A DNA stretch of 37,242 nucleotides from a virus. Positions 7,524-15,805 of this stretch are shown piece by piece; the first letter of the stretch is position 1; each line of letters begins with the position of its first letter. Location of the stretch: IMG/VR virus record IMGVR_UViG_3300046656_000402, positions 1-37,242 of that record; one strand, given 5' to 3'. The notes beneath the pieces were generated by a model, which saw only the letters and a program-made list of their open reading frames with translations, made no database searches and had not been told where the DNA came from. Made by a program: the position numbers and the translations under genes.

Positions 7524-7527
7524 CCTT
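7524..7527 (-). promoter_or_regulatory. Ribosome binding site that decides the methyltransferase start
   Basis: AAGG on the minus strand overlaps the TAA of the upstream gene and lies 5 nt before the GTG at 7518. This favours the GTG over the TTG at 7542. Confidence 0.55.
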
Positions 7528-10102
7528 ATTTAAATTTAACAAAGGTTCTTATCATTTTTTTTCTAATAATAGAAGTTGGCGTTCTTATGGTGTCAAATTT
7601 AGATCTCCATTTTTTAGCCAATGCTTGTAAAAGTCTCATGAATTCATTTTTACCAGAAATTAAACTACCAGATGATGAGTCATGCACCAATGGACACAAG
7701 ATGCCATAATTTTTCATCCCTCTGCTTGTTGCCAATAAACAAATATCTGGCCCATACATATGCCACCCATTAAATGTATTACTATCAAATCTTAAACCAC
7801 TTGATTTTTTAATTATCATACAATGTTCATCTACCGTTTGAACCTCTCCAAATCTAACCCTCTTGGTTGATTGCCATTCAATAGCACCCTTGATATTATG
7901 AACTACACCATATGTATCATCCCTCAATGTTATTCCAGCCGTGCCCAAAACACCCCATTTTTTATTTTGCAACTCTATTTCTTTTATACGATCGAACAAC
8001 ATATCTACCCAGCCTTGATAAAATATTACATCTTGGTGGCACAATACAACTATATCACTTCTGGCTTGTGACATTCCCAAATTCAAAGCTTGTGCTGCCG
8101 AATATCTATTATCAAAATTAATAATTGGGATTGTTTCATAATTTTTCTTTGTATTGTTTTTTAATAGCGAATTAATAACATAATTAATATATTGTTTCAT
8201 ATTATTTACACAAGTGACGAAGGAAACATCTACTTTATATATGTTTTTATTTAGGTCTTTTTGAAATACTCCAAAATCTATTGACACCTCTTTCATCCAG
8301 CGTTCTTTGAAAATTCTTATACCTTCTTTTTGTTTTTCTCCGCCGGTTTTATACTTTTTTTGAGTTATGCTTTCTGCATGTTTTAATATTGCATTCGCTG
8401 CGTATAATACTTTCTTATTTAGTTGCTTTCTAACTTTCAAACACAAATCAACATCCTCATAGCAAAAATAATAAACTGGATCAAATCCCCCAACTGCATT
8501 AAAATCTTCGGCTCTCATTAGCATACAAGCACCGGTGACTGCTTGGTAATATCTGTCGTAAGATGCAAATGTCTCTGGAAATGATTCTAAAACAGAATGA
8601 CCTATGTTTGCTGGGCCCTGTGGAATAAAACAAATTCCCGCATGTTGTATTTTTTTCTCGCTATAAATAAGTCTTGCCCCAACAATTCCTATTTCCGGAT
8701 TATGCAATATTTTAGACATCATTTCATGCAACCAAAAAGGTTGTGGCTCAGTATCATTGTTCAAAAAAAGAAAATATTCACCATCTGCATATTTAGTCAA
8801 ATCATTATTTATTGAAGAAAATGAACCCTCTGTCGTTCCTCGCTCTACATACTTAATTCTCGTGTCTTTTAACTCTTTTATATATTCTGATGTTCCGTCG
8901 GTTGAAGCACTGTCTCCAATTATCCATTCCCAATTTGCATAACTTGTATTTTCATTAAGTGCCACATAACATTTTTTTAATAACTCTAATCCATCTCTGG
9001 TTGGAGTTATAATGCTAACTTTTGGAACTTTATCGGCACTATTAACCATCACTTTTGTTATACTTTCAGAACTATTTTTTCTTAATTCGTATGGTCTAAA
9101 TTGCATACTTGTAAAATCCCTATTGTCTATATACTTTACTTTTCTATTATCTGATTCTTTTCTTTCTTTAATATGTTTAATTTTTTCTTTAATTGCATTC
9201 GGTGCAATTTTAGATTTTGGCTGTTCTAATCTATTATATTGAATTGTTTTCAAATATATCTTTCCAGTAGAATTATCTGGTCGCCACAATCTCAAATAAA
9301 TTGGTAAATTTGATGGAAATCTTGGAACTTTTATTATAAAATTATAACTTATCATTTCTTCTGAACTAATATCTATTGAGGCAGGAGCGCCATCAAAGTT
9401 TTTACTGCCAAAAAAATTCACCAGTATCGTTCCATTGCCTGTTTTTTTAGATGCAATTAACGAAATTTTATATGATGCTTCGCTTGTAACCGATACTGGA
9501 ATCATTACAATGGAATGTTTATCTAAAAGTTCTATAAGAGTTATTCCGTCCCTATGGATACTTTTAATTCCCTTACCTTTCCATTTGTAATTATTCCCCC
9601 CAACAATTGCCATATCATTTCCACGAGTTGTGAGTATATTTTTTAATTCCTCTTCTCTTTTTTTAAAAAATTCCTCTTCTCTATTGTTTATAATTTTATT
9701 TTCTTTTTGCTTAATTACATTTTCTACAACTTCCTTGTATCTTATCTCTTTTATTATTACATTCCCTGCCGCACCATTTACTTTTATAATTTTAAAATTA
9801 ATATAATCGTCTAAATAATCATTGCTTATTTCAAAAAAATATTCTGTAAATATAGATGATGTTATATTTATTTTTTGTTCTTTACCTTCCTCTAAATTAT
9901 AATTTATGCCTAATCTTCCTATTCCACCAGAATTTTTTGCTAAAAAGTATATTTTATATTTTGTTTTTGGACTAAAATAAATCTGAAATGTTATAGATGA
10001 GTCTTTTTTTGGCAGCGTCGCACAATCAAATCCATCTATATTTATAATTCTTATATTTTTACCTTTCCATTTATAATTTTTTCCAGATATTAATTTGGTC
10101 AC
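7526..10102 (-). CDS. Large double glycosyltransferase with duplicated beta-rich N-terminus
   Basis: 858 residues in five parts. Residues 5-125 and 166-290 are two related beta-rich domains (GKNYKWKGKNIRIINIDG and GNNYKWKGKGIKSIHRDG at their starts), perhaps carbohydrate-binding sandwiches. A charged helix (125-157, REEEFFKKREEELK) joins them. Residues 360-610 are a GT2 domain: VSIITPTRDG (362-371), GDSASTDG (396-403), FLNNDTEP (447-454), FCYEDVDLCLK (546-556). Residues 624-835 resemble a second GT-A domain of the Glyco_tranf_2_5 kind, with VVLCHQDVIFYQGW (685-698) and GVLGTAGI (717-724). The start is GTG, overlapping the upstream TGA (GTGA). Two catalytic domains suggest a polymerase or two-step transferase; the N-terminal domains may hold the glycan or the acceptor. 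Substrates are unknown. Confidence 0.85.
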   Translation of the reverse strand: MTKLISGKNYKWKGKNIRIINIDGFDCATLPKKDSSITFQIYFSPKTKYKIYFLAKNSGGIGRLGINYNLEEGKEQKINITSSIFTEYFFEISNDYLDDYINFKIIKVNGAAGNVIIKEIRYKEVVENVIKQKENKIINNREEEFFKKREEELKNILTTRGNDMAIVGGNNYKWKGKGIKSIHRDGITLIELLDKHSIVMIPVSVTSEASYKISLIASKKTGNGTILVNFFGSKNFDGAPASIDISSEEMISYNFIIKVPRFPSNLPIYLRLWRPDNSTGKIYLKTIQYNRLEQPKSKIAPNAIKEKIKHIKERKESDNRKVKYIDNRDFTSMQFRPYELRKNSSESITKVMVNSADKVPKVSIITPTRDGLELLKKCYVALNENTSYANWEWIIGDSASTDGTSEYIKELKDTRIKYVERGTTEGSFSSINNDLTKYADGEYFLFLNNDTEPQPFWLHEMMSKILHNPEIGIVGARLIYSEKKIQHAGICFIPQGPANIGHSVLESFPETFASYDRYYQAVTGACMLMRAEDFNAVGGFDPVYYFCYEDVDLCLKVRKQLNKKVLYAANAILKHAESITQKKYKTGGEKQKEGIRIFKERWMKEVSIDFGVFQKDLNKNIYKVDVSFVTCVNNMKQYINYVINSLLKNNTKKNYETIPIINFDNRYSAAQALNLGMSQARSDIVVLCHQDVIFYQGWVDMLFDRIKEIELQNKKWGVLGTAGITLRDDTYGVVHNIKGAIEWQSTKRVRFGEVQTVDEHCMIIKKSSGLRFDSNTFNGWHMYGPDICLLATSRGMKNYGILCPLVHDSSSGSLISGKNEFMRLLQALAKKWRSKFDTIRTPTSIIRKKMIRTFVKFK

Positions 10103-10956
10103 TCAATTTCTGCCTCGTGATTTTCTTTTTGTTGAATAATTGGCTTATAAATCATAAAATTTGGATTATTTAAATAAAATTCTAAATCATTATAGTATTT
10201 TCCAGAACAATTTTTTCTAAATGCTGCTATGTTGTCTTGCAATCTTGGTTGTGTTTTAGATATTCCCTCATTATGCACCAAGACACTATTTGGACAATAA
10301 ACTGCGCCTTTCTTTAACTTATCTTTAATTTTAAGGCACAATTCAATATCTTCGAATGAGTAAAAAAATTCTGTATTAAATCCACCAACTTCTTCAAAAT
10401 CCTTTCTTCTCACCAACATACAGGCGCCAGTAATTGCCTGATAGTATCTATAATGTGATATGAAATCAGAAACACTATCTATTGTTTGCTTATAAAACAT
10501 ATGGTATGGTAAGTTATTAGTTTTGCTACTAAAAAATACACCACAATGTTGTATAGTTTTTTGGTCAGGATATAATAATAATGAACCAACAACTCCTATT
10601 TTATTGTTATTATCTAAAACACTCACCATACTATATAACCAATCATCTCTTAATGGATATACATCATCATTTAAAAATAAAATATAATCATTCTTTCCTT
10701 CTTTTGCTGCGGCGTTATTATTTGAAGAAAAAGAACCAGAATTATCATCGTTAAATATTGGCTCTATATGATCATTAAATAAAATATCATCAATATACAT
10801 TGCATCGTGAATAGTTTTTTTCATTTCTTCACTTGGATCATTTGCAAAAAGATATATCTTATAATCTACGAATTTAGTTTTTTCCAATATCGTTGCTAAA
10901 CAAGTTTTAAGTTTTTCTGTATTTCGATATGTGGTAATTGCAATATCAACGCCCAT
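10099..10956 (-). CDS. GT2 family glycosyltransferase, paralogue of the large double enzyme
   Basis: 285 residues: DIAITTYRNTEKL (4-16), YLFANDP (35-41), NDDNSGSFSSNNNAA (69-83), ILFLNDDVYPL (92-102, metal site), YYQAITGACMLVRR (171-184) and FYSFEDIELCLKI (198-210). The segment from the metal site to the FEDIE motif matches the first GT domain of the neighbouring 858-aa protein closely (YYQA-TGACML-R, VGGF, ED--LCLK), so the two arose by duplication. The ATG directly follows the upstream TAA (TAAATG), with AGGTGAATA as ribosome site. The tail after residue 255 is polar. Expected role: one transfer step in the same glycan pathway. Confidence 0.88.
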   Translation of the reverse strand: MGVDIAITTYRNTEKLKTCLATILEKTKFVDYKIYLFANDPSEEMKKTIHDAMYIDDILFNDHIEPIFNDDNSGSFSSNNNAAAKEGKNDYILFLNDDVYPLRDDWLYSMVSVLDNNNKIGVVGSLLLYPDQKTIQHCGVFFSSKTNNLPYHMFYKQTIDSVSDFISHYRYYQAITGACMLVRRKDFEEVGGFNTEFFYSFEDIELCLKIKDKLKKGAVYCPNSVLVHNEGISKTQPRLQDNIAAFRKNCSGKYYNDLEFYLNNPNFMIYKPIIQQKENHEAEIE

Positions 10957-11703
10957 TTATTCACCTAACTTTGGCAATATCATTTCTTTTTTACCCAACA
11001 TCATTTCTAAAAACATTTTGCGATTTTTATTATACTGCTCTAATAAATCAATATTTTCTGTTTTAAAAGTCTGATGTTCTTTATGAAGTAATTTAATTTT
11101 ATCTATACCATCAATAATTCCGATTTTAAATTGTGGATATTTATTTTTTACAACATAAGACCATGCCGTATCTTCCCAAAATCCAATTCCAAAATCTTCT
11201 GGCAATATTCCGGCCGTCTCAAATACTTTCTTTTTTACACCAAGACACCAGCCAACTGGATATGAAAAACACTTATCTTCCCTATATTTATGCCTGTCGA
11301 TGTCCAAAATATAATTATAAGTTTCATCTAAAATTGATTGTTTTGGTGAAACTATATCATAGTTATATAGTTCCGCTGCATTAATTAATCTCACCAACCA
11401 ATCGTTTTGCAGTATTTGTATATCGTTATTTAACAGTACGATCCATTCGTTTTTAGAATTTCTTATTCCTGCATTAACAGCCTTTGCGAAACCATAATTT
11501 CTATCACTATGAATAAAATTAACTAATGGATGTAATTTTTTTAACAAGTCGATCCACTTTTTATCCGAGCCGTCATCAACAAGAATGATTTCGCAATTAT
11601 TTATTCCATGACTTTGCTCTACACCAACCAAACAACTATGTGTCATTTGAAATAATTGCTGTTGTCTGATATAAGCTGGAATTACTATTGATATATTCTT
11701 CAT
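10957..11703 (-). CDS. GT2 family glycosyltransferase
   Basis: 248 residues: ISIVIPAYIRQQQL (4-17), EIILVDDGSDKKW (38-50), NYGFAKAVNAGIRNS (69-83), IVLLNNDIQI (88-97) and GIGFWEDTAWSYVV (172-185). It is a complete, compact GT-A domain; the NND at the metal site and the ED at 177-178 are in place. The start overlaps the TGA of the upstream GT4 (ATGA) and has no visible Shine-Dalgarno, so translation is probably coupled. It is less similar to the two neighbours than they are to each other. Sugar and acceptor unknown. Confidence 0.88.
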   Translation of the reverse strand: MKNISIVIPAYIRQQQLFQMTHSCLVGVEQSHGINNCEIILVDDGSDKKWIDLLKKLHPLVNFIHSDRNYGFAKAVNAGIRNSKNEWIVLLNNDIQILQNDWLVRLINAAELYNYDIVSPKQSILDETYNYILDIDRHKYREDKCFSYPVGWCLGVKKKVFETAGILPEDFGIGFWEDTAWSYVVKNKYPQFKIGIIDGIDKIKLLHKEHQTFKTENIDLLEQYNKNRKMFLEMMLGKKEMILPKLGE

Positions 11704-12947
11704 TTTATTTTATGTTGATTTAGTAAGTTATAAGTTCCTGGCTTATAATGTTCCACCTTGCCATTCACAACATCTACTATCTTTTGAGCAGCGTTTTGCC
11801 AACTATATTCTTTAACCATCTTTTCCATTTCTGGCTTGAATTTTTTTAATAACTCATCTTTTTCTTTAACTGCCCTTTGCATTAATTCCGCTGTATGATT
11901 AACATCTGGCTGACCTATTTTTGATCCTTTATTATAAGTCCAATATTGCTCTTCTCTTTTTGCTTCTCTTAATTCTGTATTTATTAAAAGAGCATTGCCC
12001 CCATTCATAAAATCTAAATGTCCAGAATATCTTGGTGCAATATTTATTAAACCACATGCCTGAACTTCTAAACCAGGCATATAAAATCCCTCTGCCCCAG
12101 TTGTTGAAATATGAGCATCACAAGCATTATAAATTGAAGCAATATTATCGACATGCCCATCTACTAGTTCAACTTCTGGCATATTACTTCCGTATTTATT
12201 ATATAATTCTTTAAATATATCACCAATGACTATCTCAAATCCCTTACGACCATTTGGATTTTTGGTGGCATCATATAACCCATCACTATGCCTATATACT
12301 TTTGTTTTAAGCACCAAACAAACATCATCTTTTGCCGTAAAAGCCTTACAATATGCTCCCAACATCGTATCAATATTTTTTCTATAATGGGGCGCGACGA
12401 CACTACAAAATTTAAATTTTTTATTGGTTTTTAATTTTGTGGGCGGAATATTTGTATTAAATATCTTTATATCAACACCATGTGGAATTACAAATACTTT
12501 TTCTGCTGGAACACCATTTTTAATAAATATTTCAGCAGAAAAATTAGAAGATGGAAAGTAATAATCTGCTAAATGATAATAATTTTTCCAATTTTCGACC
12601 CATCCATTACCATTTGGATTAAATGTCTCATAATTATAAATAGCACATTTCGCTTTAGAATTAGGAAGAAATCTTTGAGAAAAATTATTTGGAACTGTAT
12701 AAGTGAGATCTATATCAATTGGAATATTGTTTTTCTTTAACTTTTCTAACCCCAATGTGGATTGGAGCATTTTTTCTTTATTAAAAAATGAATTATTAAA
12801 GCCATTTGTTGATATTGGATAAAACCCATGCCCCAATTCTTCAAATGCCATTCCTAATCTTTCCATAACATATACCCACGACAAATTCGTGGATCCATTT
12901 AACCAAGTATATGATCTTATATTTAATTTCGTTATTTCTTCATTCAT
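11700..12947 (-). CDS. GT-B (GT4) glycosyltransferase with intact E-x7-E motif
   Basis: 415 residues from the ATG at 12947; a TTG at 12965 would add six. Landmarks are SYTWLNGSTNLSWVYVMERL (12-31, acceptor side), FVIPHGVDIKIF (152-163, the domain linker), CSVVAPHYRKNIDTML (181-196, the basic donor-phosphate region) and TGAEGFYMPGLEVQACG (283-299), where Glu286 and Glu294 make the full GT4 E-x7-E pair. This distinguishes it from the tandem GT4 pair further downstream, which lacks the first Glu. It is the first gene of the island, 30 nt after the dockerin-bearing virion gene and apparently on the same transcript. It likely adds the first or an early sugar, an inference from position only. Confidence 0.88.
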   Translation of the reverse strand: MNEEITKLNIRSYTWLNGSTNLSWVYVMERLGMAFEELGHGFYPISTNGFNNSFFNKEKMLQSTLGLEKLKKNNIPIDIDLTYTVPNNFSQRFLPNSKAKCAIYNYETFNPNGNGWVENWKNYYHLADYYFPSSNFSAEIFIKNGVPAEKVFVIPHGVDIKIFNTNIPPTKLKTNKKFKFCSVVAPHYRKNIDTMLGAYCKAFTAKDDVCLVLKTKVYRHSDGLYDATKNPNGRKGFEIVIGDIFKELYNKYGSNMPEVELVDGHVDNIASIYNACDAHISTTGAEGFYMPGLEVQACGLINIAPRYSGHLDFMNGGNALLINTELREAKREEQYWTYNKGSKIGQPDVNHTAELMQRAVKEKDELLKKFKPEMEKMVKEYSWQNAAQKIVDVVNGKVEHYKPGTYNLLNQHKIK

Positions 12948-12977
12948 ACTTATATGATACACCAATAAATTATTTTT

Positions 12978-15776
12978 TTACACGGTGACCAATAAATCAC
13001 TAAACTGCGAAGAGGTAATTGCCACTTCTGTATTTTTAAATCCTGCCTTTTTTAAATATACGGCAAGACTTATTTTTGTTCTTAACTCTGGTCTGGTGCT
13101 AATATTGCGTATATTAGCCGCCCTAACTCTTAAAATACCAGAGGCTTGTGTATATAAAACGGCAATAGTTTCGTTTATTGGATCATTGCCATCAATAGAA
13201 CCTATGTCATCTCCACCCAAATCTTTTACAAATGACTGGATGCTTGCAACTATTTTTATCTGATTATTGTCCAGTGCCGAAGCAGTAACAAAACTGCCAT
13301 CTGAAAATTTCATTTGATTTTTAATGAAATTATTAAATATATCTACTTCTCCCTGCGTGGAACCCTCTGGCAAATCTATTATTATTGAATTAACTTCTAA
13401 ATCTATTGCATATGGATTTCCATCAACATCAAGCAAATCTCCGCCCAAAAATAAATCATCTGGAACGAACACTTTATTTACCCCGCCGGAACTTGGTAAA
13501 TCTGATGAAGAAACAATAGTAAATGTTTTTGGAATAAATCTTCTTAAATCAGTTACTAATAAATTGCTTGGTGTCCATATTGGCACAAAGTCTATTCTAT
13601 ACTCTAATGAAGAAAATGGCACCAAATTAAACGATGCATCATTACCTATCATATCCGCTGGTGTATTTAATGGATCAACTAAACTCTCAACTGTTATTAA
13701 AACCCTTTTAAATGTGCTACCTGCGTCAAATGCCGTGCCAAGAGCAATATTTTGTTGAATTAATTGTGCATCAACTATATCTATTACTCCGTCATTATTT
13801 ACATCCGCTCTTATTATTTCTTCCATAGTAACCGCACCATTTATTATAGCATCCTGCTGATCTGCACTTGATATTGTTCCAGATGTAAGATCTTTGGCAT
13901 ATCCATCTAATGCCTGTGCTCTAACAACATCACTTAAATCTATCACGCCATCATCATTAACATCTCCATAGGCATCGTTAAACACTTCTACTTTAACAAT
14001 ACGATACTTTAATTCTGGCTCCTGTGTATTTGGAATTAAAATAGAACCAACTAAATTATTTAGTATAACATCTGAATTTGGACTAATTATCGTAAATGTA
14101 TTTTCTTTTAATAGACCCGGAAAATCAGTAAATCCAGTTATTTCAGGATTATCTACTGGATTTGTATCTTGGGCATAACCCAAAATAATTGTTTCATTTC
14201 CAGCATCCAATAGTGTTGTCAAAGTATCTCCTGAAACTACCGAAACACTTGATATATCTTCTATTCTTGTAAAAACTAAATTACCAGTTGCCGGATGTGG
14301 CTTTGGATCAGTAAAATTGTTTGCCTTTTGAACTATCGCATAATTTTTGGTATTAAATGATACATCTATAAAATTGTGATGTCCCTCTATAAATGGCTCA
14401 TCGACGCCCGTTGTATTATTGGTTATAATCTTTGGAATTGTAATCTTAACTCCTGCGTCAAAAGCAACTCCATCTACCACCCTTAAAGCATCTGTATATA
14501 TTTTAAACCACATGTCACTTTCTGGAATATCAGTCCATATATTGCCAGAAAACACCGTCATTCTCATATTATCTGCTACTGCCGGATCTCTACTTGTATT
14601 CGCCGCTTCCTGTAAAACAATGGTTCCGTTGCTTATATTTCCAGATCTTCTTATAGTAACTACATAATATTTTCCCACTTCTATTCCGGAATGTGCTAAT
14701 CCAGACTGGGTAAATATAAAATCTACTACCTGCGGATCCCCATTTAATGACACCCCTAGATCTTCTAATCCGCTTTGATTAAAGGACACCTCTGCCAAAG
14801 TAGATGGCTCTGGATCAAACTCAATTGCTGTGCCTGGAATAGCATCAGTTGGGCAGGTAGTGGTGGTTTGAAGTGCCCTAATTCCTACAACTATTTCTCC
14901 TGACCAATTGAATTCTTCGCCAGGTATAGCCAATGTATTTTCTAACACAGACAACAGCAAGGATATTTTTTGTATATTATCTGTTGTTGCTTGAAATTTT
15001 TCGCCTATAATTAGTCCCACTGTATCTGGTGGCAATTCTCTTGTAGTGGTTGCTGTTACATTTATATTTAAATCATTGGAGTTTAATCCCTCTGTTGCAG
15101 CAATCTCATCAAGCAAAATGTCTAATGTTTTTGATAAAGTTGCTGGCTTAAAATTTCTATAATCCATATTTGGTTCTACTGATTGCTCTGCCATAATCGG
15201 ATCTATGGCAAGTGTCATTGGTAAAGCCTCCAGTATTCTCAACCTGCCACCAACATTTCTACACGCAATGCCATCAACAAGAATGTTTTGATTGCCTCTA
15301 AAATCCTGCGTCATTAGTGCTATGATTTTTGTAAAATGTTTTCTTGTTATTTGTGACCCATTGTCATCAAATACCAGCACCTCTTCCTCAAAATTACCAC
15401 CAAAAACTGTACCAAAAATAAAAATCTTTGCTACAGCGGATCCTAATAATTCCGCGCCTGATATTTCCACCTCAAGCTGATTGCCTTCCGACGCGTCCGA
15501 TGGTTGTGTATAAACTACATTTCCAAAAGTATCTGTTGGGTATATGGGCTCACCATCGAAATTTTCCGTATCCAATAAGCTTTGCACAGAAGCTGGGGCG
15601 CTATCAGTATCAAACAATACAACTTGTATTGCCGTATCCTTTTCAATACCGCTACCGAATGCGCTATCGGCTACTTGAGCAATATTATCGTGCCACGCTT
15701 GCTGCTCTATATCCATATCAGTTTCGGTTATTTGCATACCATCAAACCAATTTGTACGCTGAAGTATTGTTGCCAT
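12978..15776 (-). CDS. Baseplate/appendage protein with dockerin-like calcium-binding pair
   Basis: 932 residues. The N-terminus (QRTNWFDGMQITETDMDIEQ, 6-25) resembles the anchoring start of phage fibre and baseplate-appendage proteins. The middle is beta-rich. Residues 604-677 hold two F-hand loops, GDVNDDGVIDLSDVVRAQAL and ADVNNDGVIDIVDAQLIQQN, with calcium ligands Asp605, Asn607, Asp609, Asp616 and Asp658, Asn660, Asp662, Asp669. This is the dockerin I pattern, although the loops start about 53 residues apart, wider than usual. Beta-rich sequence follows to the end. AAGGAGAG fixes the ATG. It comes after the LamG protein in the operon and before the first glycosyltransferase. The fold may be stabilised by calcium or may bind a partner; cellulosome function is not implied. 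Confidence 0.72.
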   Translation of the reverse strand: MATILQRTNWFDGMQITETDMDIEQQAWHDNIAQVADSAFGSGIEKDTAIQVVLFDTDSAPASVQSLLDTENFDGEPIYPTDTFGNVVYTQPSDASEGNQLEVEISGAELLGSAVAKIFIFGTVFGGNFEEEVLVFDDNGSQITRKHFTKIIALMTQDFRGNQNILVDGIACRNVGGRLRILEALPMTLAIDPIMAEQSVEPNMDYRNFKPATLSKTLDILLDEIAATEGLNSNDLNINVTATTTRELPPDTVGLIIGEKFQATTDNIQKISLLLSVLENTLAIPGEEFNWSGEIVVGIRALQTTTTCPTDAIPGTAIEFDPEPSTLAEVSFNQSGLEDLGVSLNGDPQVVDFIFTQSGLAHSGIEVGKYYVVTIRRSGNISNGTIVLQEAANTSRDPAVADNMRMTVFSGNIWTDIPESDMWFKIYTDALRVVDGVAFDAGVKITIPKIITNNTTGVDEPFIEGHHNFIDVSFNTKNYAIVQKANNFTDPKPHPATGNLVFTRIEDISSVSVVSGDTLTTLLDAGNETIILGYAQDTNPVDNPEITGFTDFPGLLKENTFTIISPNSDVILNNLVGSILIPNTQEPELKYRIVKVEVFNDAYGDVNDDGVIDLSDVVRAQALDGYAKDLTSGTISSADQQDAIINGAVTMEEIIRADVNNDGVIDIVDAQLIQQNIALGTAFDAGSTFKRVLITVESLVDPLNTPADMIGNDASFNLVPFSSLEYRIDFVPIWTPSNLLVTDLRRFIPKTFTIVSSSDLPSSGGVNKVFVPDDLFLGGDLLDVDGNPYAIDLEVNSIIIDLPEGSTQGEVDIFNNFIKNQMKFSDGSFVTASALDNNQIKIVASIQSFVKDLGGDDIGSIDGNDPINETIAVLYTQASGILRVRAANIRNISTRPELRTKISLAVYLKKAGFKNTEVAITSSQFSDLLVTV

Positions 15777-15805
15777 TTTAATTCTCTCCTTCTTTCTTTT
15801 TCAAT

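Noticed and set aside
12948-12977. Terminator or promoter between virion genes and the glycosylation island
   Set aside because: The 30-nt gap is AT-rich, with only a four-pair CACC/GGTG stem and no T run on the minus strand after a stable hairpin. Co-transcription is the simpler reading.
13324-13758. 144-codon plus-strand open frame
   Set aside because: It lies fully inside the dockerin-bearing gene on the other strand, has low-complexity Ser/Leu/Ile composition of an antisense shadow, and no family resemblance. The same holds for the 180-codon frame at 16089-16631 and the 151-codon frame at 26306-26761.
15777-15805. T4-type late promoter (TATAAATA) in the gaps of the virion module
   Set aside because: Only loose AT-rich matches were seen here and at 29445-29484, as expected by chance in such AT-rich DNA.
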